Origin: Vesta saturnalis
Taxonomy: Eukaryota; Arthropoda; Insecta; Coleoptera; Lampyridae
Assembly: GCA_036346205.1 (NCBI GenBank)
Contig: JARFJB010001945.1
Span: 238,501 to 302,500, forward strand
Direction: 5' to 3'
DNA length: 64,000 bases
The translations under genes and the position numbers were made by a program. The notes under the pieces are model-generated. The model had not been told where the DNA came from. It did no database searches and saw only the letters and a list, made by a program, of their open reading frames with translations. Each line of letters begins with the position of its first letter. Position 1 is the stretch's first letter. Below, piece by piece: positions 34,360 to 46,359 of this stretch.

Positions 34360-36239
34360 CAGGGTGTTCAAAAATGGACAATAAAGAGTAGATTCAAAAA
34401 ACCTATAAAGTCATTTTTTTTTAATGGAAACCCCCTATTTTTTTAATTCTATCTTATTTAGCATTGACTTTGTATAAGAGTGTATATTCCAAAAAATTGT
34501 AGTTTTTGAAATAATGACAATTTAACATTTTTTTATTGTAAAAACGCTATACGGCTTTCAAGTTTTGTTGTTAGTTGGTTGCGACGGCGGGGCTCGGCGA
34601 AACAAAAAAAATCGAGCACTTCAGATCGAAATATTACAATTTATTGAATCCCATATAAATAATTATTTTATTAAACGAACTTAAAGTAAAGACAATATTT
34701 TTTTGATTCAACAAATTATGTCCTAATCCTAATCATAAACTTAACACCTCTAATGTAACTAAACCTGTAACTAATTATACAGATAAAAGTACTAGAAACA
34801 CGTCAAATACGTATTACCTAATAAGTTATTCGAAACGTCGGCCTCTTTCTTGAATACACAATGCAATACGTCTCTCAAATTCGCTGCTTAAATTTCTACA
34901 CATTTCAACATTAATGTTTTGAAAACAGTTTCTAATCCTAATCTTCATGTCTTCCTTTGTTGTAGGCGGTATTTCATAAACCTGCTCTTTGACGTACCCC
35001 CATATGCTAAAGTCCATTTTAGTAAGATCTGGGGATCTAGCAGGGCAAGCAACAGGCCCTCCCCTCCCAATCCAACATTCCGAATACCTAGCATTTAAAA
35101 AAGTTATTATCGGACCTGTATGATATACTGGGACCCTATAATGAAGAAACCACATTTCTTGTTGCGTATCCTGTGGCACTTGACGCAACAAATTAGATAG
35201 ATGGTTTTGCAGAAAGTCTAAGTATACTTCCCCTGTTACTCGTTGATAAAAAAAATATGGTCCAATTACGTGATTACCGACAACACCTCCCCAAAAATTT
35301 AAAGATCATCTAGTTTGAGAAGTATATCTTACAAAATGTGGATTTTCGGTAGAATAGTAATGAAAATTGTGTCTGTTTACACTTCGGTTTCTGTGAAATG
35401 TGGCCTCATCTGTAAATAAAATCAAAGGACCAAATGTCTTTGTTGGTTTATTTTGTTTTGAGCCCATTGACAAAATTCCAGTCGTCTTTGATAATCTTCA
35501 GGAACCAACTCTTCAAGTAACTGAATGTGATAGGGGTGCATTTTTTGAGACTTCAATATCCGCTGTACCGTACGTCGTTCAACACAAACCTGCTGAGAAA
35601 TGGGTCGTTGTCCAATATATAGATTTTCGGTAACTGTTAATAGTACATTTAATTGAATTTCCTCAGTCTGTGCACGTTTTTCCCTAGTATTTTTTTCATA
35701 TAACACATTGCCAGTTTTTTCAAAACGCTCCAAAAGCTTTTCAAATGCTTTTCTTTCAGGTTACCGTCTCTCTGGAAACCGTTGTTGATACAGTCTTCTT
35801 GCTAAGAGCGTATTCTTATCACTAGCTCCCAAAACAAAAATCATATCAACCATCTCGGCTTGCGAAAAATTCATTATTTACAATTTTAATTCAAGTTCTA
35901 AATCAATTTGCTATAAAATACACTAATGCATCACACAATTTATCAACTGACAATAAATAATGACGTTTCTGATGATCTCTATTATTTTTATATGCCACGC
36001 CTCGCCGTCACGACCAACTAACAACAAAACTTGAAAGCCGTGTAGCCTTTTTACAATAAAAAAATGTTAAATTGTCATTTCAAAAACTACAATTTTTTGG
36101 AATATACACTCTCATACAAAGTCACCCTTATTTTTAATGCTAAATAAGATAGAATTAAAAAAATAGGGGGTTTCCATTAAAAAAAAATGACTTTATAGGT
36201 TTTTTGAATCTATTTTTATTGTCCATTTTGATCACCCTG
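34360..36239 (-). mobile_element. inner Tc1/mariner-type transposon inserted at the hairpin centre
   Basis: The terminal inverted repeats are about 230 bp. CAGGGTGTTCAAAAATGGAC is matched by GTCCATTTTGATCACCCTG on the right, and further in TTTTGTTGTTAGTTGGTTGC is matched by its complement near 36015. TA lies on both sides. It carries the transposase remnant 34826-35874. Confidence 0.85.
34826..35874 (-). pseudogene. DUF4817-type DDE transposase of the nested element
   Basis: The ATG at 35874 opens MNFSQAEMVDMIFVLGASDK, the helix-turn-helix domain, with a TAA in it near 35761 (after YQQRFPERR). LLTVTENLYIGQRPISQQVC and RTVQRILKSQKMHPYHIQLL follow. The catalytic part shows FTDEATF and, further on, CPARSPDLTKMDFSIWGYVK. 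The middle catalytic block reads FLHYRVPVYHTG, where the usual Asp is not visible. There are at least two frame changes. Inactive. Confidence 0.8.
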
Positions 36240-36679
36240 TATGAATGTATTACAAAAATATCAATGCAGCCCATTAGAGTAGGTCCCCATTTCCAAGGAA
36301 ACCAACCATAACTAATTGATAAAGGCTTCGTTTAGAAAAGATTTCCACCTATGTTTTGGCCTGCAAACGTCATTTTTGACAAAAAATTTGAAATTTGTCA
36401 AAAACGGTTAGACTTAGGTATATGACATTATACATAAAATGTGTCTATAATTGTATGTAGAATCTAAATATGTAATAATATATAGGGTTTTCTACTTAAA
36501 AGAAATTTAAAATTACTTCTAAGCTTTTATGATATTATGTATAATTAAAGATATTTTTGGAATATGCACCAGAACATATCTTACAACTTTTGTATTTAAT
36601 TTTTTTTGTATCTCTTTAAATAAAGGAGATATGGAACTTTGTCACACTAATGCGCCACCCTGTATATATATGTTATATA

Positions 36680-37480
36680 TATTTCTACAAAAAAAAACAT
36701 GTATATGTGACTGTAACTGCGGCCATATTCAATTTTGAAAGTTTGAAAAAATTTCAAAAAATTGCATTTCATGCGAGGTATTGATGACTTGAATTTTAAT
36801 CTTCTATGTTAAAATTTGAAAATTTACCCCCAAAATAAGACCCTTATTTTCACCCCCTGTATACCTATTGCGCTTAAAAGCTTTTTTTGTCGACGTAAAA
36901 CATTAAAATAACGCAACTTATATTTTCCGATTTTTTTTCGGCCACAAAATACTTTCTTGTTTACCAAGAAAGTAAAAATGTATATGTATAATTATGTTTA
37001 AATAATGTAATGAGTTAAAGAGAACAGAACATTTCTGTTACGGATTTTATTGTAATTCATTAATATGTACATTGGCTTAATTACGAAAAATAACTACCTA
37101 CAACTATTAAGTATCACAGATATACACACATAACTGTGCAAGTATCAATTAGTAACGTATTCATTTAGCATTAAACAACACGATTTGTATTCATAGAGTT
37201 AGTTCAAAAAGAGTTATAAACTTATGAAAAGTAAACAAATAACACACATGTAGAATCGATCAGTAAAGGAATTTTTCAATATATTTTTCTACCATTAGGT
37301 CTAAATCAATTTATAATACGATGGAAGGAAACATAAATCTTGGACGTGTAATGAACGCATTTCATACGTGTAGCTACATAATTAAGTATCTGTTTATATG
37401 GATATTACTTAGCAACGCTATGTTTTACCACACAAGGGTACAAAACTTAGAAAAAAGACATTTTTGTCAGTAACACCACA
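36680..37480. other. 5' flank of IR25a
   Basis: AT-rich DNA with no gene. It should hold the IR25a promoter and 5' UTR. No confident TATA box or initiator can be named. A small hairpin TTTCTTGTTTACCAAGAAAG lies at about 36954. Confidence 0.4.
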
Positions 37481-37482
37481 GA

Positions 37483-37579
37483 ATGGCTAGGGTGAATTAC
37501 GCGTTGCCGATTTTACTTGTCATTTGCTCAATTTCTTTAAAAAGTGTCAAAACTCAAACTACGCAAAATCTCAATGTGT
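37483..37579 (+). CDS. Ir25a: IR25a exon 1 (signal peptide)
   Basis: The ATG at 37483 has an in-frame TAA 12 nt upstream, which supports this start. It encodes MARVNYALPILLVICSISLK, a typical signal peptide, then SVKTQTTQNLNV. The exon ends after one base of a codon at a perfect GTAAGT donor (37580). Joined to the acceptor at 61225 the split codon gives Leu, and the text runs NLNV-LFVNEEGN. This matches the conserved start of insect IR25a (QTTQNINVLFINE in Drosophila). The ORF is short, so it would be missed without the link to exons 24 kb away. The assignment rests on remembered IR25a sequence and on exact phase agreement. Confidence 0.88.
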
Positions 37580-38099
37580 GTAAGTAAACAAACACTTTAT
37601 TTACTATTTTTTTTTCTTTGTTAAATAGCTTTATATAAGGGTATCGAAATCAATTGCATTAAATTGTTGATTGTCGCTTAACTAAAGCAGCTACGAATAA
37701 AATGTTTTTACGGAATTTCAATTTTTTGTCTACGATTTATTGTTCGCTTTAAATAATTATTGCGTTTCGTAGTTATACCACTTATCTCGATATTGTCGTA
37801 TTTAAAGCATGTTTTTCATTGTCATCCAACGCATTTTGTATCTTGTTTAAAGATGCATCAACAGGAAAACTTCAGGTTATTAAATCCTCTTTTTGTGATT
37901 TATTAATAACATTGTTTGGACTTTATTACACTAATATTAATTTTCTGTCTTCTACTTCACGTAACCTAATTTTTTTTCAAATCTGCATATTACAGTTAAA
38001 CATATTATGAATTATAATATACATGATGTGATGTACATAGGTAATTTCGTTATTATTAAAGAAGCTTAAATTACGAAAGTTTCCATTTTGTCCTTCCAA

Positions 38100-40500
38100 T
38101 TTAGTTTTTGACCTAAAAAAAATGTAATATTTTTAACTTCCAACCTACATATATATAGTAGGTATAGAAGGTTATGCAATTGACTTTTATTTTTACTATC
38201 GCTAAATCGACTTATTAGCTCATTTTACAACTTTTAGCCAAGATATGTACGTGTCGATGTATGTTAGTATCCACGATAACTCCACAACGAAAATACCTAC
38301 GTATTCATTTGGCTTAGAGCTGATTAGATTTTGGAAAAAATCCAGCGGCGGGAAGTTTTTGGTTTTTATCAAATATTTCTAAAACAACTGCATATTTCAA
38401 AGATATAAAGATACCCAATTTTTTTCATTATCTGAATAATGATTAATTTTATAAGAAAAAGTGTACACCTATTTTTTAAAGAAAATTTAATTTTACATCA
38501 TTTTTCTTTTTAAAGTTTCTTAATATAACACAAGGTAAGTCTAAAAATTGATTAAATATGAATGAAAATGGTTAAATTGCTTTATTGATATCTTATAGAA
38601 GCGGGCAGCTTTGGAATTTTTTTTACCATGTATTTATGTCTATGAATCTTTATCTGACATGAAGTTTTAAACGTCATTCTGACACAGATTGTTTTTGTTA
38701 TTACAATGCTGCCCGTTCTCGTTATAAACGTATAAAAAAGAGGTTGCATCGTTATCCTAAAAATATCTGGTGTGGAAATGAAATAATTTTAATAACATTT
38801 TCTTAGAATAATTATGCAACCTCTTTTATAAGAAGTTCATTACGAAAATAGTAAATGCAAAAACAATCATCTATGTCAAACAGACGTTTAAAACTTCAAG
38901 ACAGACAAAGGTTAACAGACATCTAGATGCTAACTTAAATTAAAAGAAATGAAATAATTTTATTCACAATTAGTTTGTAACATACCGCTTTTCTAACCCT
39001 TTACAGGTTGAAAAGTGAATGATTCTACGGGTTTACTTTAAGCGGTCAGTAATAATAAAAAAAGGAGACAGTAAGAAGGTGAAGCAGTCAGTAATGGACA
39101 ACTTTCCAACCTGTGGGGGGAGCTACTATCAATTTAAACTATCAATGTCAAATTGACAACTTGCCAATTTTAATAAAGGGTCCAGAGTATGCAACCATTT
39201 TTTCTCACGTGCGTGGAGGTGAGTGAACGCAAGCAATAGGTGGAAACAAACACCACGTTTGCTTTAATAAGCATATTTAATAAGTGAATTATTGATAACA
39301 AGTAACGACAAAACCAATAGAAAAATAGTAAGCATAACATTTATGGCTTCTCATTAAAGTAAAAATTAAAAGTCGAATTGTCACGATCTTCAATATTAAA
39401 CGAGAAGCCGTGTGGACGTGTTCCATATTTTTTTGATTTGAACTGTATAATGTTGTTTGTTCTTTAATTGTGAATAAAATCGTATACAAACCTCGACAAA
39501 AGTACCATTCCCTGTCTCGAGAACTACTTCAATTTTTTTACCATAACTATGCAATCTCTTTTTTATACGCTCATAACGAAAACAGCCAACATTTTAAAAA
39601 CATAAAAAAATAATGTATGTCAGAATGATGTTTAAAACTTCATGACAGATAGAGATTAATAGACATAAATACATGTTAACTTAAAAAAATTCCAAAGCTT
39701 CTATAAAAATATCGATAATACAGCTTCAGCATTTTCAATCATATTTATATAATTTGTATAGTTATTTCGCTTTACATTAAAAAACTTTATAAGGAAAATG
39801 TATGTAGAATGAAATTTTCTTTAAAAAATACGTCTACACTTTGTCTTATAAAATCAATCGTTATTCAGATATTGAAAAAAATTAAATTCTACCTAAATTA
39901 CGCGTCATTAAAAAAATTGCATAGAACATAATTAATCGATATGTTTAAGCTCTATATCTAGGTATTTTTATGTCTTTGAAATATGCAGCTATTTTAGAAA
40001 TATTTGATAAAAACAAAAAACTGCCCCTAATAACCCCCCCCCCTCTCCGCCGCTGGATTTCTCTCAAAATCTAATCAGCTCTAAGCCAAATGAAAAAAGT
40101 TTAAACACAAAATTTTAAATACGTAAGTATTTTCGTTCTGGAGTTATCATAGATACTAACATACATCCACTCATTCAGACATACATACAGACACACAAAC
40201 ACACAGACATCCAGACATGAACAAAAGTTGTAAAATGAGGCAATAAGTCGATTTAGCGATAGCGAAAAAAAGTAGATTGCATAACTTTCCATACCTACAT
40301 ATGTGTATGTAGGTTGGAAGGTAAAAATTATAATTAAAATTATTTCATTTCTTTTAAGTTAGCATCTAGATGTTTATTAACCTCTGTCTGACATGAAGTT
40401 TTAAACATCTGTTTGGCATAGATTATTGTTTTTGTTTTTACAATCTTGCCTACTTTCGTAACAAACTTATTATAAAAGAGATTGCATAATTATCCTAAAA
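38100..40500. repeat. large imperfect inverted repeat, family B
   Basis: Left arm about 38100-38930, right arm about 39540-40480, with a ~600-bp unrelated centre. Matches include CTAATCAGCTCTAAGCCAAA (40068) against its complement at 38312, AAGACATAAAAATACC-type text, the AGTCGATTTAGCGATA block in both orientations, and GACATGAAGTTTTAAACGTC-type blocks several times. More copies of parts of it occur at 33195 and 45870-46110. No coding frame; probably a foldback or decayed TIR element. Confidence 0.75.
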
Positions 40501-40509
40501 AAATTTTTG

Positions 40510-42415
40510 TAAATACAATGCTTAAGAAGTTTCGTGTAATTATGGTTTCGTTTTAATAGATGTGTACTTAGCGATCAAGAGCGCTCTAATGTAGTTTGTT
40601 TTATGAATATCAAGTTCGATTTGCCCGAAGTTGGGGTAAAGATAAATTTAAGAATTAAGAAGTTATTGGTTTCTATCAATCAGCTACCGAGAGCAGCTTC
40701 ACCTATATGGTGAATAAGCAAAGGAAGTTCGATTCGCCATTTGTGCTATGTGAACGTAGCTACATATTTTTTTCTGAATTTATATGTGTCGGTGGTTTTA
40801 ATAACATATTTGTTTGTACTCAGGCGAATGAATATGCCTGTTTGTTTAAGTTTAATTAAGGAACGTTTAGATATCAATTCAATATGTAAAGCATACTCAC
40901 TCGTAAACTATTTCGTACTGTGCTTTGATTGTTTCATTCTGTTAACATTATATAAAATGATGTAATGCCAGATTTGTAAAATTTAGATGTTCGGCGTTTT
41001 CTTTATTCTTTCGCTGTTAATTAAAAATTTAGGATATAAAATATATAAATTTGGGGTTGTTGGAATCCTGCAGCAATGATTCCAAATCAGTCTGAAGAAA
41101 TTTTACTTAAGAGTTATATTTCATGTGCTTGGATATTTCGCTGACTGTTTATTTTTCCATCATTATGGGAATTCTGAACATAGATGTACAGTGTTTATAA
41201 CTTTTGCGTGTTTTTTTAAGTGTACATATTTTGTAATCCTCATCTTTACTCACAACGCTGATATTTTACGTTCATTCAAAATTTACAAGTTTAGTTATTT
41301 TGGATTACATTCAAACTTTATGAATAATTTATTTGTTTGTGGTAACTGTTAATTTGCACAACTTTGCAGTGGCATCTCTTTAAAGTGTTTGATTATTTAA
41401 AGAAAGCTATTGCTATTTTGATTGTGGCGATAACTTCATTTTGAAACACGCTTTGAATGATAACATAACGTAGATTATAAAGTGAATAGGTCGTTGACCG
41501 ATCTGTTTAGTTTTTCACATGACAGTTTTGCGAGTAGTGGCCCATTTTTTTGAGGTTATTTTTATAGGAATCAACTTATCGGCACCGTAGTACATGGATT
41601 AGCAAAAATGTAAGCAGTTTGTTTATTTGTTGCGGAGTAGCTGTGTATTTTTCGAATTTAGGGATTACGACCCCGATTTTGGACGTTGATTAAAATTTTA
41701 AGACTATATAAATTTTCGATCGCGTTTAGTTTTGTTGTGACGTATTTTTCGTTTGAAATTGAATAATTAATTTTGGTTTTGATGAGTTATTTTTGGGTAT
41801 TTGAGTCAATGATTTTAGCGCTAAGTTTATCGAAATATTTAGTGAGTTCTGAGTTTTATTATGGCAATTTTGCGGCCTTTATATGAAGTAGATGACTTTA
41901 TTCAAGTTTGGGAGAACTTTGCGTAAATATTTTTGGAGTAGCATTTTAAGGGGGAGAGTATTTTGTTTTGAATGGATATTATGGTTTTCTGTTATGCCAG
42001 GTGGCGCTTTTTTGACATTTCCGATTTTGACGTTTTTGGAGTTGTAACGAGGGCCCCTTTTACAGCATTAAGTAAGAACCCCACCAACACCACTGAGCTA
42101 AGCCGTACGCGCAAATTGCCTTTACGGGCTGATGCTCTAATGAGTATTTGCCCTGTAACAGTATCTAAACAATAGATATAAGCAAAACAAGAAACAGCAA
42201 AAATTAGCTCTTGATTGAAAGGCGCGCCCTTTTCTTGAATGTGAAGACATCGTTGACAATTTCTGCTTGCAGAGTTACAAACTTTTCGAAGCGTACTTTC
42301 AAGTGTGAAATGTGAATGTGTAACCATTTTTTGCTTTCTCTTCTTATGCACATCATTTTCTCTAATGAATTTACGGTTGTGTGGTTGATCAGGAGACCTT
42401 TAATAATCTAATATC
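40510..42415. other. no recognised gene
   Basis: AT-rich intronic DNA. A GC-richer patch at 41990-42350 supports a 119-codon minus-strand frame with no motif that I know. It is noted but not called. Confidence 0.45.
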
Positions 42416-42418
42416 TTC

Positions 42419-43460
42419 CAATAATCTACTAACTTACTTGCAAGTAGTATGAAATATTATCACTCATAATTAAAACTTAACTAAACCCTCAATATATTAA
42501 ATTTTATTATACCGCCTTAAAAATAACAAATCAACTAACGGACGGAGGCTAACAATGAAAAATGTCACAATCAAAAAACGAATTTAACCAAATGATATTA
42601 TAAGTCTAAAGTTGCCAAAAACTTTAATTTAAAAGTGGTAAAAGTATTCATAGCTAAAACTTATCAATTAGAAATTATTTTATGTTAATATTTAAGTACT
42701 GTAATCGTCATTATGCAATGAAAACATAATGTATATTTAATTCAATGCTATGCTGTGATAACATAACATACTTAATTAGTAAGCATTTACCTTAATGTGT
42801 AAGAAAATACAGCAGAAAGCGTAGGGATACCAGCAGTTAAATTAAAATTAACGCATTTCGTTTTGTATTTTTTAAATTATAAGATGCCAAAATTTTTTTA
42901 ATCTGATGTTCATATATTTCTACTGCTTCCCGCTGTAGACGAACATAAAAATGAGTTTGAATAAAATTCCATATTGTCAAATTGAATGTTATGGTTTAAA
43001 TTATTTAAGGCATGGTTAGATAAGGTAGATTTCTCTGGGTGACTCAATCCCGAACATCTCATATGTTTTTTAAATCTAGCATCAAGGCTACGTTTTGTGG
43101 TTTCAATGTATACTTTTCCACAAGAACGAGATAACTTATACACTCCAGAAGCTAATAATGGGCTTAAATAACTTTTTTTTAAATTCGATTTTTGATTGTG
43201 ACATTTTCCATTGTTAACCTTCATCCGTTAGAGGCTCTTTTGGTTTGTCATTTTCAGGTCGGTTTAATAATATTTAATATATTAAAGATCTAGCTACCAA
43301 CATAAAATGAAATTCCGTAGTTGGTTTTCTCATATACGTTCCCTAACTGTTATAGTAGGCTTATACTTGCGTTCTCGGATCAAATTTACTGGATACGATA
43401 AGACCCAAAAGATAAGTATTTTAATTACTTGCAAGTAAGTTAGTAGATTATTGTAAATTA
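42419..43460. mobile_element. unit bounded by inverted repeats, with GIY-YIG fragment inside
   Basis: CTACTAACTTACTTGCAAGT at about 42424 is matched in reverse by ACTTGCAAGTAAGTTAGTAG at about 43431. Flanking AATAATCTA matches too, about 27 of 30 positions in all. Confidence 0.6.
42910..43215 (-). pseudogene. Penelope-like element GIY-YIG endonuclease fragment
   Basis: The minus frame reads SGVYKLSRSCGKVYIETTKR, then SLDARFKKHMRCSGL and KSTLSNHALNNLNHNIQFDN. This is the GIY-YIG domain that follows the reverse transcriptase in Penelope-like retroelements. The motif halves read GVY and YIE, so the Gly of YIG is Glu here. No reverse transcriptase lies upstream on the strand, so only the C-terminal end survives. 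Confidence 0.8.
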
Positions 43461-43479
43461 TTATATTATTAAATCTAAT

Positions 43480-44690
43480 GTAATAGAAAAATTTGTTGAA
43501 AAAGTTTACCTGTTAAACTTATAACTTGCCACCAAATATAATTTGGGTTTTTCTGGATCGAACTAAAAGCAGGGCTATCTGTGGCAAATAAGCTTGTTTT
43601 ATGCGTTTTTATAAACATTTCATAAATTTATTTGACAACGCAATTTGTTAAAGCTGTTATCATTTACTGAGGACGATCACTATAATTGTTATCGAAACGT
43701 TTAAATTTGTGTAAAAAAATATTTCAAAAGCTAAGTATCTTAATTAGGTGCTAATTTAATTTTTTAGGTGTGAATGCCTAAACTAATGAGGAGTGTTGAA
43801 TATAAAAATAGTAAGAATTATTTGTTATTAAATTTACATTTTTTTACATGCACAGGGTGTCCGAATTTGGAGCTGCAACATGGAGATCTATGTTATTTTA
43901 AAAGATACGAGATCGATTAACACCGTTGTTAATTTCAGTAAAAACATTTTTATAGCAATTTTTTATAGAACATCCAATAGTGCTATGGGTATTTCGATCA
44001 ACCAATTGGATTTTGTTTTATTACTATAGTTCGTCCCAGAATATCAGAGAGCAATAAACCATCTTGACAGTGACAAGGTGTACTTATTAAAGGCGTACAC
44101 TATAAGGTCTGTAAAATATAGAAATCAAAAATGTTTAGTACATTGAAATCCCAATCGCACGTCTATGAGTTGTCTGATCTTCAAGCTTAAGTCGAATTTT
44201 AAAGGGTCATCTTTTGCTTCCCGTTTACCTGAACCGTCTTTATTTAACACAATATTTTGCAGGCCGCACACTTACAGCATCTTCGTTTAAACTAACCCGG
44301 TTTGCTACTGATTTCTGTTTGCCGCTTTCATGCAAAAACGGCACTATTTCACTAATAACATGATTTATTACTCTGATATTCTGGGACGTACGTTATTGAC
44401 ACCATTTTTTATGTTTATATTATATGATAGGATTTTTTGTGATTTCAACAAAATATCCACATCCTAGCACCACAAGAGTTTTCTGACTTTTGTAATTACT
44501 GCAAATATAATACGGTCCTGTACTGTTTGTGTAAAATCGCTAATCACTCATTACAAAAAATAAAAAACACTCAAATGTGGAAATAGTAATTCCAAAATAA
44601 TGTTATATTTTACACATTGTTTATAAAAGATGTTCAAATTGTCAATCTCTCTTTTGTAAACACAAGATTTTCTCGTTTTCATAAATTGCT
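43480..44690. other. non-coding, small inverted repeat
   Basis: CGTCCCAGAATATCAGAGAG (44034) is matched in reverse by TCTGATATTCTGGGACGTAC (44376). A CACAGGGTGTCCG transposon-end motif lies at 43851. This is probably the flank of the transposase remnant that follows. Confidence 0.5.
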
Positions 44691-44699
44691 AATTATTCT

Positions 44700-44835
44700 A
44701 TTAACACTCTTTATTTGCAATTATGTTTCCACGTAATTGAATTATATCGTCTGACAATCTTATAAATTTCGTTTTTCACTGTAGTCCAAAAAAAAATCAA
44801 GCACGATAGATCTGGAGATCTTTTTGGCTATCTTA
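44700..44835 (-). pseudogene. DDE transposase C-terminal scrap
   Basis: The minus frame reads PKRSPDLSCLIFFWTTVKNE then IYKIVRRY. This is the last catalytic block and following helix of the same transposase family as at 34826-35874. Confidence 0.55.
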
Positions 44836-45246
44836 CTTCAGTATTATTTGAAATAATTCTCCTTCCAAACACTTCAGACCAACAATCGCTTATTCCTTTG
44901 ACATTAGGTGACAGAGCAAAATTTTTTGGTACCACAAGTAATGTTTTTATCAAAATAATCAGTGAAAAAGAGTTTCCAAGCTGAAAATAGGGGTCAGCAG
45001 TTAACGTATTACCTAATAAATCCATTAATACATTTCATCCAAAAGGAAATTATGGCCGACATGCTTGGTATTCTCTAAGATTTTCTGTTGCTCAGATATG
45101 TTTATTATGGCGATTGAACGTTCCACAATTAGTGAATTTGCATTCATCCCACTAAATAACTTTATTAAAAGCTCTGGATCTTCTTCGAACCTATTGTTAG
45201 GTAGATATTTATATACATTTAAATTCCCGATAGTCATGTTTTCCAA
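44828..45246 (-). other. two unrecognised ORFs in tandem
   Basis: Frames 45246-45025 (MENMTIGNLNVYKYLPNNRF) and 45025-44828 (MDLLGNTLTADPYFQLGNSF) abut, sharing one base at 45025. Neither matches a family I know, and both could be chance frames in transposon flank. Confidence 0.2.
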
Positions 45247-45559
45247 GATTCTCCAAACTGATAAGAGGGATAAATTTAATTGTGTAGTAATTTGTCAGAT
45301 AGATTCACTAGTAATTGATGCAACATGAAAGACTTTCATTTTATCAAAATGCTTATAATGTGCCCATCTATTTTACTCATGTCTATTTCCATGCATTTAT
45401 TTAGCTTTCTTAAACAATTTTGAGAGATATTACTACTGACGAAGTTAACTGTAAGTGTTATGGAAACATTTAGATTGTATGACTTAAATATAAAAATACA
45501 CCATACAAAAACCAAAAGGGTAATTATTTTAAATATGTGAGTTGTAAGTGAGGCACTTG

Positions 45560-46110
45560 CGTCGCCATTTTGTTTTTGTGACGTCATTTGATCTTGAGGT
45601 GTTCACAGGGCAAGGCCATGGAGTAGGCATTGGGCTCTGTCTTGGAGTTTGCCTTGGGGATTTTCAATTCGTATTTTGACCTTGAAGCTGACCTCAGGCC
45701 TGGCCTTGGAGTTGATCTTGTGAATTTTTTGTACTATAATAAGCTAACTAGTAAGACAGCTATAAGAACTTGTGTTAGGGTCTGTGACCTCTTGTCGTGG
45801 TCCTCTTGGGTGAAAACCATATTCTAATAAGGGGCCCTAGCCCGGTAAGACAGGTGTAGATAGCGTAAGGTTAATCTAAAAATTAATTATGAATGAAAAT
45901 GGTTAAATCGTATTATTGATATCTTATAGAAGCAGATGGCCTTGGTTTTTTAAAAGTTAACAAAACGTTTATGTCTATTTCTGTCTATCTAACATGAAGA
46001 TTAAATATCATTCTGACGTGGATAACTGTTTTTGTTTTACAGTGTGATTTTATTTTTCGTAATAAGTTTATTGTTATAAAAGAGATTTCATAATTATCCT
46101 AACAAATGCT
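45560..46110. repeat. family A then family B repeat copies
   Basis: 45600-45860 repeats the CCTTGG-rich text and the TTGTGTTAGGGTCTGTGACC and TCTAATAAGGGGCCCTAG words of 15130-15480. 45870-46110 repeats TATGAATGAAAATGGTTAAA and GATATCTTATAGAAGC from 38555-38620. Confidence 0.75.
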
Positions 46111-46146
46111 ATTATAGTTATTTACATATCAAGGAAGTTATGAGGG

Positions 46147-46226
46147 TGTTAATTACCGAGGGCAAAGGTTTGCAATCTGGTGGGACGTTAGTCCCGAGGG
46201 ATTTTAAGTTGCCCGAGGTTATTAAC
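46147..46226. repeat. hairpin-forming inverted repeat
   Basis: GTTAATTACCGAGGGCAA is matched in reverse by TTGCCCGAGGTTATTAAC with a ~43-nt loop that holds a second small stem (GGGACGTTAGTCCC). Function unknown; perhaps a tiny MITE. Confidence 0.6.
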
Positions 46227-46359
46227 ATACATAGTTCACGTGATAGATAAATAATTTTATTTCATTTATTATAAGTTTTGTGATGAATGAATAAGTTCAA
46301 AGGTAAATATGTAATTAAAAATTATTATTAATTTTATTAAATACATAAAAAAAAATTTC

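Larger units (their letters stand above)
33933..36662. mobile_element. outer foldback element split by a nested transposon
   Basis: The outer arms are 33933-34357 and 36242-36662, about 420 bp each. They share CAGGGTGGCGCATTAGTGTG and its complement, GTTTTGGCCTGCAAACGTCA in reverse orientation, and near-complete collinearity. Without the insert the arms would meet in TACATTCA-TA-TGAATGTA, so this was a simple hairpin MITE before being split. A TA dinucleotide lies on each outer side. Confidence 0.85.

Noticed and set aside
41992..42351. 119-codon minus-strand ORF in a GC-richer patch; also a TTAGCTCAGTGGT word like a tRNA A box
   Set aside because: No protein motif is recognised. The A-box-like word has no B box at tRNA spacing and no foldable stems, so neither a gene nor a tRNA is claimed.
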